From Anisus vortex (lineage: Eukaryota; Mollusca; Gastropoda; Planorbidae): 64,000 bases of DNA. The notes under the pieces were generated by a model, which saw nothing but the letters and a program-made list of their open reading frames with translations, did not search any database and was not told the DNA's origin. Within the stretch, counting starts at the first letter, position 1, and each line of letters begins with the position of its first letter. Both the position numbers and the translations under genes were made by a program. The stretch lies in the NCBI GenBank assembly GCA_949126835.1, contig OX421508.1:403501-467500 (forward strand). Reading direction: 5' to 3'. Below, piece by piece: positions 30,550-41,183 of this stretch.

Positions 30550-33500
30550 ATGGCGGAAGCTAATCTTACGTTGGAGCAATTGAATATTTTTGCTATCACG
30601 TCAGAACAGTTAACTAGCATGTCACTAACCCAGTTAAAAGAGATGGCAAACTCTCTGGGAATAGACATTACTGAAGTTACACCAGTAAGGAGTAAATTGA
30701 TTCAAGATATTAAGGACTGTTTGAAAAGACATGGTAGAATGCTTGAAGAAAATACTATGAATAATGAAGAATCAGTGGTTCTCAATGTATCAGAAACCAT
30801 GAAAACAGACATAAATAACCATGAATTTAAAATGAATGTAAATGAACTAAGTGCGGACATGAAATTCCAGTTAGAAATGAAGAAGTTAGAATTACAGGTA
30901 CAATTACAATTAGAGGGTAAAAGAATAGAAGTACAATTGAAAGAGAAAGAATTGGAAAAAGAAAGAATCGCTAGTAATGAAAGGATTGAATTGGCAAAGT
31001 CTCGTTCGTCAACTCATACGATTCAGGAAACAAATAATGTGGAACTATATAAGTTTAAAAAGCATGTCCCAAGCATGGAGAACATGGACATTGATGAGTT
31101 CTTTATGGTCTTTGATAGAAACTCGATCGATTATAAATTTCCTGAAGATAAGAAAGCAGTACTTTTACGTTCAGCTCTAACAAAAGGCAAGGCTCTAGAT
31201 GTTGTATTGAATTTGACTCCAGAGGAATGCAATGATTATGAACTAATAAAGAGCAGAGTACTATTGAGTTATGTTCTAACTCCAGAAAAGTATCGAAAGT
31301 TATATCGTGAGTACAAGAAGGAACCAGAAGTTTCACATGTTGACTTCCTGAGATTAGAGAAAAAGTATTTTGATCGATGGTTACGTTCTAAGAATGTGAA
31401 TAAAGATTATGAGAAACTATATAATCTCATACTGATGGAGGATTTTACTGAGAAGATTCGCACTGATATAAAAGTTCATTTGGCTGATCGTGGTATTGAA
31501 ATAGCAGAACAAGCAGCAGTTAAAGCCGATGAATACGTCATTATTCACCCGCATAGCCATTATTTTCAAAATGACAGAACAAGTTTGAGGACTCAAAACA
31601 GTAATACAGAGAGAAAGTTAAGATCGACAGAGGATAAAAGTAAACAAAAAGCCGATAAACAAGAGAATTCAAGTTTTGTACAAAAGAGAATTACCTGTAC
31701 ATTCTGTAAGAAAGATGGACATATAAAAGAGAATTGTTGGAGTCTACATAAAGAGAAAAGACCCATTAAAAACAAGAACAACGTGGTTTTATCACACATC
31801 GCCGTACAAACTGAAACTCACATAAATAAAACTGCCCACAAAAGAATTAAAGCTGATAGAAAGACATTTGATGTTAGTCATGAGGAGATGGTGAAACACG
31901 CATGTCCAAGTTGCTCAAAGTCGGAAAAAGTCTTTGAAATGAAGACCGAGGCTATTGAACATTCTAGTTTCAACTCCAAAAGGAGTGTGACAGATGAACA
32001 ATCAGTAAATAAAACGTTTACTTATGGAGGCAGTAGTGTAGCAAGAAACTCAGTAGGCAGAGAACTACCCGAGTGCATGCTATCGGATGTTAGCGAGGGC
32101 TATGTGTCACCTATAGATAATCAAGCTAGAGAACGGAAGATTAAAATTCTACGTGACTCCGGTGCTGATATATCTCTACTGTTGAAGAATACTGTACCAA
32201 CGTCGAAATTGACTCATACAGGCCAGTATGCCTTAATCAGTACTATGGCTGGAACACTCACGGCACCGTTACATCGTATACAGTTGAAGAGTAATTACTT
32301 CACTGGATCTGTTATTGTTGGGATAGTGAAGAAATTTCCCTACAGAGGCATTTCATTACTTTTAGGAAGTGACATTGCCAAGAATCAGGTACATCCTGTA
32401 CTTAAAGAAACCAAAGACTCTGTTCAGTGTAGGAATACTGAAAATTCAGTATGCGTTATCACCAGAGCTATGGAGAAACAGCAGATGGCTAATGAATCGA
32501 CAAAGAAACCGGAACCAACACCAGAGATTGACTTGCAAGCAACCTTCATGGCGGATGTTCTAGGTGGTCACTCAAGTCATACTGATCAAAATAATTTGTC
32601 GCCTAGACAACTACTCATTCTTGCTCAAGGCAAAGATCCAGAGATTGGGAAGCTAAAAGAGGAAGCAAAGAATGAAGGAGAGTTAGAAACAATGGCCGCA
32701 GGTTATTACCTGAGGGACGAGTTGTTAATGAGGAAATGGAGAGGGAAAGAAAACGACGATGAAACATGCAGCGAAGTACATCAAATCGTGGTACCCAATG
32801 TTTACCGCAAGGACATACTACATATGGCCCATGATTCACCGTATGCTGGTCACCTAGGGATTCAGAAAACCTTCGATAGGATTCTTCCATATTTCTTCTG
32901 GCCTGGCCTACGTCGTGACGTCACATCGTTTTGCAGATCATGTCATGTCTGCCAGATGGTCGGCAAGCCGAATCAGACCATTCCGGTAGCTCCTCTACGA
33001 CCCATACCAGCATTCTCAGAACCCTTCAGTCACATCATTATAGACTGCGTCGGTCCGTTGCCTAAAACTAAGGCTGGCCACCAGTATCTGTTCACTATAA
33101 TGTGTTCGGCAACGAGATTTCCAGAGGCTATTCCTCTACGTAGCATCAATGCCGACAAAATCTCTGATGCACTTATCGGATTCTTCACCCGATATGGTCT
33201 TCCGAAAACCGTGCAGTCAGATCAAGGTTCAAATTTCACATCGAAATTATTTCGCCAAGTCTTAGAACGGCTGGGTATTCGTCATGCAGTATCGAGTGCA
33301 TATCATCCACAGAGTCAAGGCGCACTGGAACGATACCACCAAACATTGAAGAATATGCTCCGTACTTTCTGTTTCGAGCATAACGACGACTGGGATCGTG
33401 GTATTCCCTTCGCACTCTTCGCAACCAGAGAGGCTGTACAAGAATCTCTTGGTTTCAGTCCCTTTGAACTGGTATTCGGACACACAGTTCGTGGACCACT

Positions 33501-33690
33501 AAAGCTGTTACAAGAGACATGGTTGTCATCCACTGAAGACACTGGTCTACTGACATACGTGGAAAATTTTAAAAATAGACTGTATAATGCATTAAAAGTT
33601 GTCAGATCTAATCTTTTGCAGGCACAAGATAATAATAATAATAATGAAGCTTATATAGCGCATATCCCGCAATCAGTTCTATGCGCTTAA
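30550..33690 (+). pseudogene. gag-pol: Element 2 Gag-Pol, 5' part, ended by LINE insertion
   Basis: The open frame holds element sequence to about 33630 (codon 1027) and then runs into the LINE. In order: SAP/Rho-N-like N-terminus (about 27-60), coiled coil (about 110-155), SCAN-like capsid region (about 250-330), CCHC knuckle (C383, C386, H391, C396), protease with D536-S-G, integrase zinc residues H761/H768 and C795/C798/C801, and catalytic D832, D891, E927. The integrase numbering equals that of element 1, showing length constraint despite divergent sequence. The last codons (NNNNNEAYIAHIPQSVLCA) are LINE-derived. The encoded product would lack the integrase tail, reverse transcriptase and RNase H. 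Confidence 0.93.
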
Positions 33691-34284
33691 CAATTACATC
33701 TACAATTACAATTACAATTACAATTAACGATGATAACAATAACAGACAAATGTTTAAAAATGTAAGTGGGCTAGGAGTCAATAATAAACAGGTGAGTCTT
33801 GAGTCCGGTCTTGAAAATGTAAAAGTTCGAGCTTTGTCGCAGCTGGAGTGGCAGGGTGTTCCATGCGGAGGGGCCGGAGTAGGTGAAGGCCCGCTGACCA
33901 GCTGTCACGAGTTTTGTCCGCGGGATCGTCAAATTGAGTTTGTGAGCAGCCGATCGAAGTGGGCGTGGTTTTGTATATATTTCCAGACAGGAAATTAGAT
34001 AATCCGGGGCAGAGTCATTGAGGCATTTATAGCATAGAGATGCGAGTTTATATAAAATCCTATTTTGAATAGGGAGCCAGTGCAGAGAGTAGAGCAGAGG
34101 TGAAATGTGGTCGGACTTCTTCTTCTTTAGGACTAGTCTGGCAGCGCAGTTTTGGACGCGTTGGAGTCCTTGAATGGAAGCGGCAGGAAGGCCGGCCAGA
34201 AGAGAGTTACAGTAGTCCAAACGAGAGAAGAGGAGAGTGATGACGAGCTTGGTACAAGCTTCCGGAGTGAGGTAGCGACAAGAT
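33631..34284 (-). mobile_element. LINE A copy 2, inside element 2
   Basis: An antisense, 5'-truncated L2/CR1-like fragment. The minus-strand frame 33771-34220 gives the C-terminus of the reverse transcriptase (YCNSLLAGLP, HWLPIQNRILYK, FTYSGPSAWNTLP). The 3' end is an ATT repeat next to the GCGCATATCCCG motif. ACAAGAT occurs at both edges (33624-33630 and 34278-34284) and is the likely target duplication. Removing the insert does not bring the two pol frames into register, so a small deletion or earlier frameshift is also present. Confidence 0.88.
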
Positions 34285-36010
34285 GAAGGTCTATTATGAC
34301 GTCAACGCAAGAACCCGTATCTTCCAACCTGGTGATAAAGTTCTCATGTTGACGCCACTGTCTGGTCAACCCCTGAGTGCCAAGTTTACAGGACCCTACG
34401 AGGTTATGGCTAAGCTTAGTGAGGTTAACTATCTTGTAAAGACCCCTGATAGACGGAAATCGCAACGAGTGTGCCATATCAATATGTTGAAACCATACAT
34501 TACCAGAGAAGAACAAAATGTTGTTGCCTCGGTAAACACTGTTATTAAAGTCGGGAATAATTCACCCGAAATTGAGCGTGAAGTGGCAGAAAGCAAACTG
34601 CAAAATACAAAGGCTCTGAAAAACCTAAATGAAAAATTGGCACATTTACCTGATTGCGAACAATCCGCTATCAAAGGTCTAATTAATGAAAATATCCATT
34701 TATTTGGAGATGTACCTAGTAGAACTAGTGTAGTTAAGCATGATGTTATTTTAAATGAAAATACTAAAGCTATTAAACAACATCCATACAGGTCAAATCC
34801 TATCCAGTTAGAATGCATCCGTAAAGAGGTTCACTACATGCTTGACAATGACATTATTACACCTAGTAGTAGTGACTGGTCTTCCCCTTGCGTATTGGTA
34901 CCTAAGGCCGATGGATCTATGAGGTTTTGTGTGGACTACCGTAAGGTAAACAAAGTGACAAAAACTGATTCCTATCCAATACCAAGAATCGACGATCTAA
35001 TAGATCAAGTGAGTAATGCTAAGTTTGTGACGAAAATTGACCTATTGACGGCGTATTTTCAGATTCCCCTGACGGAGAGGGCTCAGGAGATATCATCGTT
35101 TGTAACCCCTGACAAATTTAAGGTCATGCCCTTTGGTATGGTTAATGCACCCTCTACTTTTCAACGGTTAATAAATACCATTACTCAGGACATTCCTAAA
35201 TGTCATGCATACCTCGATGATATTGTTGTCTTTAGTGACGATTTTAAATCTCATTTAGATCAACTACATTTGTTATTTACGAAATTGACTCATTCTAATC
35301 TCACCATTAACTTGACTAAGAGTCAGTTCTGCCATGCAACCATCGAGTATCTAGGTCACATGGTGGGAAATGGTTTGGTAAAACCATTAAATGCAAAGGT
35401 TAAGGCTATTCGTGAGTTCCCTGTTCCTGAAACCTGTAAACAACTCCGTAGTTTTCTCGGGATGGAGGGGTACTACCGTCGGTTCTGTCAAAATTTCTCA
35501 ACCATTGCATGTCCATTAACAAATCTATTAAAGAAGAATTGCACTTTCAAATGGTCTAATGAATGCCACCAGGCCTTTGATAAATTAAAAGATGTTCTTT
35601 CTGAGGCACCTGTATTAGTAACACCCAATTACAGTAAACCCTTTAAAATTACCGTTGACGCGTGTGATACAGGGATGGGAGCGGTCATTTCCCAAAAGGG
35701 TGATGATTCACTGGAACACCCGATTAGTTTTTACTCTCAAAAATTTGATAAGCATCAAAGAAACTATAGTGTGATAGAAAAGGAACTTTTAGGATTAATC
35801 CTGGCATTGAAACATTTTGATTTTTATATCAATGGTTCTCCATATCCAATTGATATTTTAACTGATCATAACCCTTTAGTTTTCCTTTCCAGGGTTAAAC
35901 AGAACCAAAGAATTATTCGCTGGAGCTTATTCCTCCAAGCATATAATTTAAATGTGTTATATTTACCAGGTAAACAAAATGTGGTCGCTGAGACGTTGTC
36001 GCGCATGTAA
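34283..36010 (+). pseudogene. pol: Element 2 Pol, 3' part: integrase tail, RT, RNase H
   Basis: A 575-codon open stretch, displaced by one base relative to the upstream frame. It begins with the integrase C-terminal GPY region (FTGPYEV), then reverse transcriptase with D253 and YLDD at 310-313, then RNase H with D459, E499 and D528. Compared with element 1 it lacks three residues (GLY) just before KFKVMPFGM, an in-frame 9-base deletion in a conserved reverse transcriptase block. The apparent ATG is only the first methionine after the LINE; there is no evidence of independent translation. Confidence 0.92.
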
Positions 36011-36877
36011 CTGGTAAACCAGAAGATGAAAGTCAGTTTCTCATTAAATGTTTTCTTTTATGTCATTCATTGTATTGATTAACATTTATATTATTGTAAA
36101 TATGACAATAAATAAACTATGTTTTGAAATATTGCAATATGAGACATTACAGAACAAAACTTCAAATTCTACTAGAAACAATCATACGTTGTAAGGTAAA
36201 AGGTAACTATTGCATACAGCAATTGCACACACACCGGTATTTAACTTGAATACATCCACACTTGTGTTTGTTCAATTGATTATTGATGTGTTTTGAAAAT
36301 TGTTTGTTTCTATGTCGTCATGTTATAATTTGGATGTCTTATTTTATGCTATGTAAAAGCTAAATCAGCTGAGATTATAACATTTTTTTTTTAAAATATT
36401 CTTGATGTCATAATTGAGACATCATAATAATCATATAATAACTGAAAATCATTAGTTAATGATACAGTGATCGGTTATAAATAAATTAAATTTTCTAAAG
36501 AATTATCTATCAATTATTAATCGGTTCCACTTATTTGGGTAATTCATATCAATTCTGTGGGAATTGGTTATTGGTGGTAATAGTTTTATGGTCAACGTTG
36601 TACACACAATAATCATAATTGTAAATATTAATTGATAAATAAATGTTTAATTAATAATCATTGATAGAATAATGTGATAAGGGATTCCATAATAGCGACT
36701 TTGTTATTAGGGGAATATGTAAATAATATATGGTTCATTTTAATCTTAAAAAGATTGTCCAATAGTCAATTAAATCTTACGAATAGTTTGGGAATTCGGT
36801 TCATTTTATGGGTACTCTACAAAGAATTCCATACTTAACGCTGTCTGTAATTCCTTTGTGTCTTAAGGGGGGGCGAG
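36011..36877 (+). other. Element 2 3' untranslated region with polypurine tract
   Basis: Non-coding, AT-rich. AAGGGGGGGCGAG at 36865-36877 abuts the right LTR and is a good plus-strand primer candidate. Confidence 0.8.
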
Positions 36878-37474
36878 TGTTACGAGTAGATTTATTTCCA
36901 TATTATATTGGTTCTGTTATTATTAACTAAAGTTAAAATGAAATAATCTTAAACCCGAAATGTTTCCGTGTTAGGAATAAAACATGCATATGTCTAGACA
37001 CTACGTCATAGCTATAAAATACGTCATATGCACGAGGGTGGAATACCGTTGTTTAGTTCTAGTTTGGGCGCTAATGTGTGAGGACTGTTTTTGACCACTT
37101 TCTTAAAGATAGGATTACGGCTTAATTCATTATAGAAGAATCTCAACTGATTAAGTTTCATTATATAATACTAATACATGTATTCTGTGGTATTGTTATA
37201 TTTTATCATCTCAACTTGTTGGAATAAAATTGTGTTCAATTTCAAACAGGATTGTGGATTTCCTATATATTAAGGTACAGTTTATCTAAATCACTTTATA
37301 CACAAAAGATTCATATCGCCACGAGTCAAATAAACATCAAATCTAATTCAATAACATCAATATAAATTCTTATACAACCTTGTGAGATCCAAGATGGATA
37401 TAAATCAAAATAATATATAATAATACATTACTAAAAATATCATCTAACGTCAGTAGCTGATTTCGCACGTGACA
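36878..37474 (+). repeat. Element 2 right LTR
   Basis: Same length as the left LTR. The two differences seen are G/A at the ACT(G/A)ATACATG and GATAT(G/A)AATC positions. Confidence 0.93.
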
Positions 37475-37598
37475 ATAGCTAGTGTGTGGTCAATCGTTAT
37501 ACAATTGTTACATTATAGCTAGTGTGTGGTCAATCGTAATACAATTGTTGCATTGCAGCTAGTTTGTGGTCAATTGTCATACAATTGTTACATTATAG
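37475..37598. repeat. 40-bp minisatellite, middle block
   Basis: Three units separate elements 2 and 3. One unit has GCAGCTAG for ATAGCTAG. Both ends are ATAG, the target duplications of the neighbouring insertions. Confidence 0.96.
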
Positions 37599-38221
37599 TG
37601 TTACGAATCTCGGTCATAAATGAATGACGTAGTAAGGCATTGACCTCTTAACAAGTGCGTATCAGAGTCCAAGGCGACCAAGGTTTGACCTTTATGCCCT
37701 GAGGGCAGTTTAAATAAAATAATTCGTTCAAACCCCGTGGAAATTGGAGAATAAAACTGAATCGCAGTAATTATAGAGAAAGAGGTTAAAATGCGTATTA
37801 AGACCCTGTAGAATCTTCGATGATAGTTTTCTTTGGAAAGTCCCGACCTCCTTAAAGTTAGTTCAGTTTAAACGTTTGTAGAGTGAAGTCGATATTAATA
37901 CTTGTACATATAATGTCATTTTGTTGAAATACTTATGTTACCATCAGTTGATAAAGTTTATTGATCGTTTATATTGAGTCTACAATTTAAATAAAATTGT
38001 TTATTCAACAACTGGAGTTGTTTGATCTATCATTGTTGAGAAATGTGTTGAAGATAATTATCACGAATATAACTACATTACTGCATAGACCTGTCAGTCA
38101 AGGAACCCCTAGCTTGGGCTACAGATTAGCAGAATCTAGAGACTTCTAATAAAGATACAACTATATTCATTGAATCCGATTTAACGAGTCGTAATAATAG
38201 TCAATCTAAAGGGCCATAACA
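37599..38221 (+). repeat. Element 3 left LTR
   Basis: Begins TGTTACGAATCTCGG and ends GGGCCATAACA, with TGTTA...TAACA inverted ends. Contains several AATAAA words. No difference from the right LTR seen. Confidence 0.94.
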
Positions 38222-38224
38222 GTT

Positions 38225-38242
38225 TGGGGGCTCGTCCGGGAT
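38225..38242 (+). promoter_or_regulatory. Element 3 primer-binding site, tRNA-Pro type
   Basis: TGGGGGCTCGTCCGGGAT begins three bases after the LTR. It is the 18-base sequence known as the tRNA-Pro primer site of gammaretroviruses, so proline tRNA is the expected minus-strand primer. Confidence 0.88.
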
Positions 38243-38393
38243 AGTTGTATAGTGAAGCATATATTCAAGTTGTGTTGTGTTGTGTGTAAAGCCGTGACCT
38301 ACTGAGCAAGCCTAAGAACGCTGAAATTATTCTTCCGATTGGAAAAACGTAAGTTGGAAAAATTTACCACTTTATAAATCTCTTAACTAAAGA

Positions 38394-41183
38394 ATGGAAT
38401 TTATTGAAAATCCAGAAGAAGAAGTTTTGAAAACTTTATCAATAAAGAAGTTAAAAGAGATCGCTGAGATCTTGAAGATAGAAGTTACTGAAACTACACC
38501 ATCGAGGACTGTGTTGACACAGCAGATAAAAGATGTGTTGATTGCGAGTGGAAAGTTGAAAGTAGAATCAAGCGCGGAGGAATATCAAGTTGAAGGTCAG
38601 ACGTCGAAATCTTCAATGTCCGAACAGTTGCGATTTCAACTAGAAATGAAACGGATGGAATTGGAAGATAAACGAGAACAAAAACGTCTTGAGCTTGAGA
38701 TGGAAGATAAGAAAAGTCAAAGAGAAATAGAAAGTCAGGAAAGAGATAAGAAAAGTCAAAGAGAAATAGAAAGTCAGGAAAGAATAGAACTGGCGAAGAT
38801 AGGAGCTACTAAAAAAGAATCTCATAGTGATGTAGAGATGGCCAGATGGAAAAAGCTAGTCCCTACCTACATTGATAAAGAAAGTGAAATAGCTAATTTC
38901 TTCCAGACCTTTGAAATTTCTTGCAGAGATTTTAAGTTCCCAGAAGATAAATGGGGAATATTAGTCAGAACAGCTTTTACTCAGGGAAGGGCAAGAGATT
39001 GTGTTCTATTGTTAAAAGAGGAGAATTTAAATGATTATGAAATCATTAAAGACACTGTACTTAAAGCCTATAACCAAATACCGGAAAGTTATCGGAAAAG
39101 GTTCCGTCAGTACACAATGTCCCCTTACCAAACACACTTAGACTTCCTTAGAGCAGAAGAAAAGTTAATGGATCAGTGGATAAAATCCAGAAATATCTCC
39201 ACATTAAAAGAAATGAAAGATATCATTCTGTTAGAAGATTTTATTAACAAAGTGAGGCCGGATATAAGAATGTATTTATCCGAGCGTGATATCACTGACC
39301 CACATAAGGCTGCTGATTTAGCTGAACAGTATACACTGTGTCATAGAACAGCTGATGGAAAGAATTTTAATAGATCACAACGGCAAGGAGAAAACACACA
39401 AAAACAACATCGTGAAAAAGAGCATTTTTTGAAACAAAATGATGTGAATAAAAAACCTATCAACAAAACCGTCCAATGTACTTTTTGTAAAAGAACAGGA
39501 CATAGCATAGAAGACTGTTGGAGTATACGAAGCGACAAAAGACCTAACAAAGTGGTCATGTGTGCAAGCCATAAACCAATACAGAATGTACAAGAAAGCG
39601 AAAATACAAACGAACTGAATTCGAAGAAAGATTATTCTAAACCAGAAACACTGAGGGTGGATTTGCCTGAGAGCAAAAGTCAGAAGGTAGAGAAATCTAC
39701 AACTGAAGATAATGAGGATAAATATCCTGATTATAAATACAGAATGGCTACTATTGGATTAATTGTCCAAGTCCACAGAGACGAGAAAGTAGACCAAAGT
39801 ATTTTTGACTCGAACAAGAGTCTGAAGTCATCGAAAGATGAAACAACACCCGTAAGTCATGGTCAAGGGAAGAATAAAATTGACACAGAGACCCTGTGCA
39901 GTTTTCAACCGTTCATTAGTGAAGGTTGTGTGGCCTTACAAAAGGAAGGACCACTGAAGTCCGTAAAAATATTACGAGACACAGGAGCATCATTAACACT
40001 GCTGCTTAAAGATGTATTACCATTGAATGATAATACATTGACAGGACAGACTGTCCTATTGAGAGGTTTTGAATGGAAAGAAGAAATACCTCTACATAGG
40101 ATATACCTCACATCTGACTTGGTGACAGGATATGTGACAGTTGGAGTAATATCAAAACTTCCTGTTGAGGGCATATCCGTTATTCTAGCAAATGATTTGG
40201 CGAAAGGGAGGGTGAGACCTGAACTGATTGTGAAGGAAAATCCAGACCCTAGTCCTATGGTGGAGACAGGAAAAGAAAAAGAACTTTATCCTGTAGGTGA
40301 TGTCATAAATGGTATGACACCACAGAAAAAGAAAGAAGAAATTCTCTCACAAGAAAAGAAAAAGAAAGAAGAAATTCTCCCACGAGAGAAGAAAGAGGAA
40401 GAAGAAGTGGAACGTGATACTACTATTTTCTCCATGATTGAAGATTGTCCGAAAGGAAATGATCAATCAAAGAAGTCATCACAAAATGAATTGATTGCTG
40501 AGCAGAAAGTAGACCCAGAGTTGCTACAGTTGCATGAGAAAGCTGTCGACGAGAAAGAAAATCCTACTACTGATGTCTATGAACAGATAGACCACAGCAT
40601 GAACAAACAACAATGCAAACCTGCAGTTGCCGGTACAGATGGAGATTGGAGGAGCATCACTGAAGAAACGAGTGCGGAGAGCTGGACCGAAACTATCAAA
40701 AGCTATGGGTTACCACAATCCATACCGACAGATCGAAGGACCAACTTCGCCCCGGAACTCTTCAATCCAGTCCTAAAGAACTTATGCCTGGAGCATGAGG
40801 TGATAACTGAATCCTATCCGGAAAGTCGAGGAGCCTATGGACCAATCTTTGGACCCACTGTCCGAGGACCACTCAAACTACTTCCAGAGGAATGGCCGAC
40901 CGAATTGGACCTCCTTGGGCTGAGCAAGTACCTAGATAAGTACATAAATGTTTTGTCTGACATAACTGTGTTTGTTAGAAAAAAACTGTACACTGCTCAC
41001 ATGCAGATGCCATTGTTGTGTGATGAAAGAAAGGCAAAAATATTATATCATTTGAAAATGATAAAGCCTTACCTTCTGAAAACAATTGGAATAAGCTTGA
41101 TGTTGTTAACATTGTTACTCTTATTTGTAAAATTTATGCCTGGAGTACAGGATGAATTGAATGACAAATTCACTGATAGTTAG
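38394..41183 (+). CDS. gag-pro: Element 3 Gag-protease with eroded integrase and C-terminal hydrophobic segment
   Basis: One open frame of 929 codons. In order: SAP/Rho-N-like N-terminus (about 15-55); lysine/glutamate coiled coil (about 85-140) with an exact 39-base duplication; SCAN-like capsid region (about 233-313); CCHC knuckle (C362, C365, H370, C375); protease with D529-T-G-A-S; a K/E-rich linker with a short repeat (about 640-675); then remnants of integrase from about 768 (SYGLPQSIPTDRRTNF, TVRGPLKLLP, HLKMIKPYLL). The middle catalytic Asp survives (D780), but the first Asp and the Glu blocks are deleted, so it cannot be an active integrase. Residues 898-916 are strongly hydrophobic and could span a membrane. 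Likely able to form particles and process Gag; the role of the C-terminus is unknown. Confidence 0.88.
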   Translation: MEFIENPEEEVLKTLSIKKLKEIAEILKIEVTETTPSRTVLTQQIKDVLIASGKLKVESSAEEYQVEGQTSKSSMSEQLRFQLEMKRMELEDKREQKRLELEMEDKKSQREIESQERDKKSQREIESQERIELAKIGATKKESHSDVEMARWKKLVPTYIDKESEIANFFQTFEISCRDFKFPEDKWGILVRTAFTQGRARDCVLLLKEENLNDYEIIKDTVLKAYNQIPESYRKRFRQYTMSPYQTHLDFLRAEEKLMDQWIKSRNISTLKEMKDIILLEDFINKVRPDIRMYLSERDITDPHKAADLAEQYTLCHRTADGKNFNRSQRQGENTQKQHREKEHFLKQNDVNKKPINKTVQCTFCKRTGHSIEDCWSIRSDKRPNKVVMCASHKPIQNVQESENTNELNSKKDYSKPETLRVDLPESKSQKVEKSTTEDNEDKYPDYKYRMATIGLIVQVHRDEKVDQSIFDSNKSLKSSKDETTPVSHGQGKNKIDTETLCSFQPFISEGCVALQKEGPLKSVKILRDTGASLTLLLKDVLPLNDNTLTGQTVLLRGFEWKEEIPLHRIYLTSDLVTGYVTVGVISKLPVEGISVILANDLAKGRVRPELIVKENPDPSPMVETGKEKELYPVGDVINGMTPQKKKEEILSQEKKKKEEILPREKKEEEEVERDTTIFSMIEDCPKGNDQSKKSSQNELIAEQKVDPELLQLHEKAVDEKENPTTDVYEQIDHSMNKQQCKPAVAGTDGDWRSITEETSAESWTETIKSYGLPQSIPTDRRTNFAPELFNPVLKNLCLEHEVITESYPESRGAYGPIFGPTVRGPLKLLPEEWPTELDLLGLSKYLDKYINVLSDITVFVRKKLYTAHMQMPLLCDERKAKILYHLKMIKPYLLKTIGISLMLLTLLLLFVKFMPGVQDELNDKFTDS

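Larger units (their letters stand above)
29675..37474 (+). mobile_element. Element 2: Gmr1-like LTR retrotransposon with nested LINE
   Basis: Two 597-bp LTRs flank a pol in the same order as element 1. A 4-bp ATAG duplication flanks it (29671-29674 and 37475-37478); both belong to the 40-bp minisatellite, so it inserted there. I count two differences between the LTRs, so it is recent but older than elements 1 and 3. The LINE insertion and a frameshift make it defective. Confidence 0.93.
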
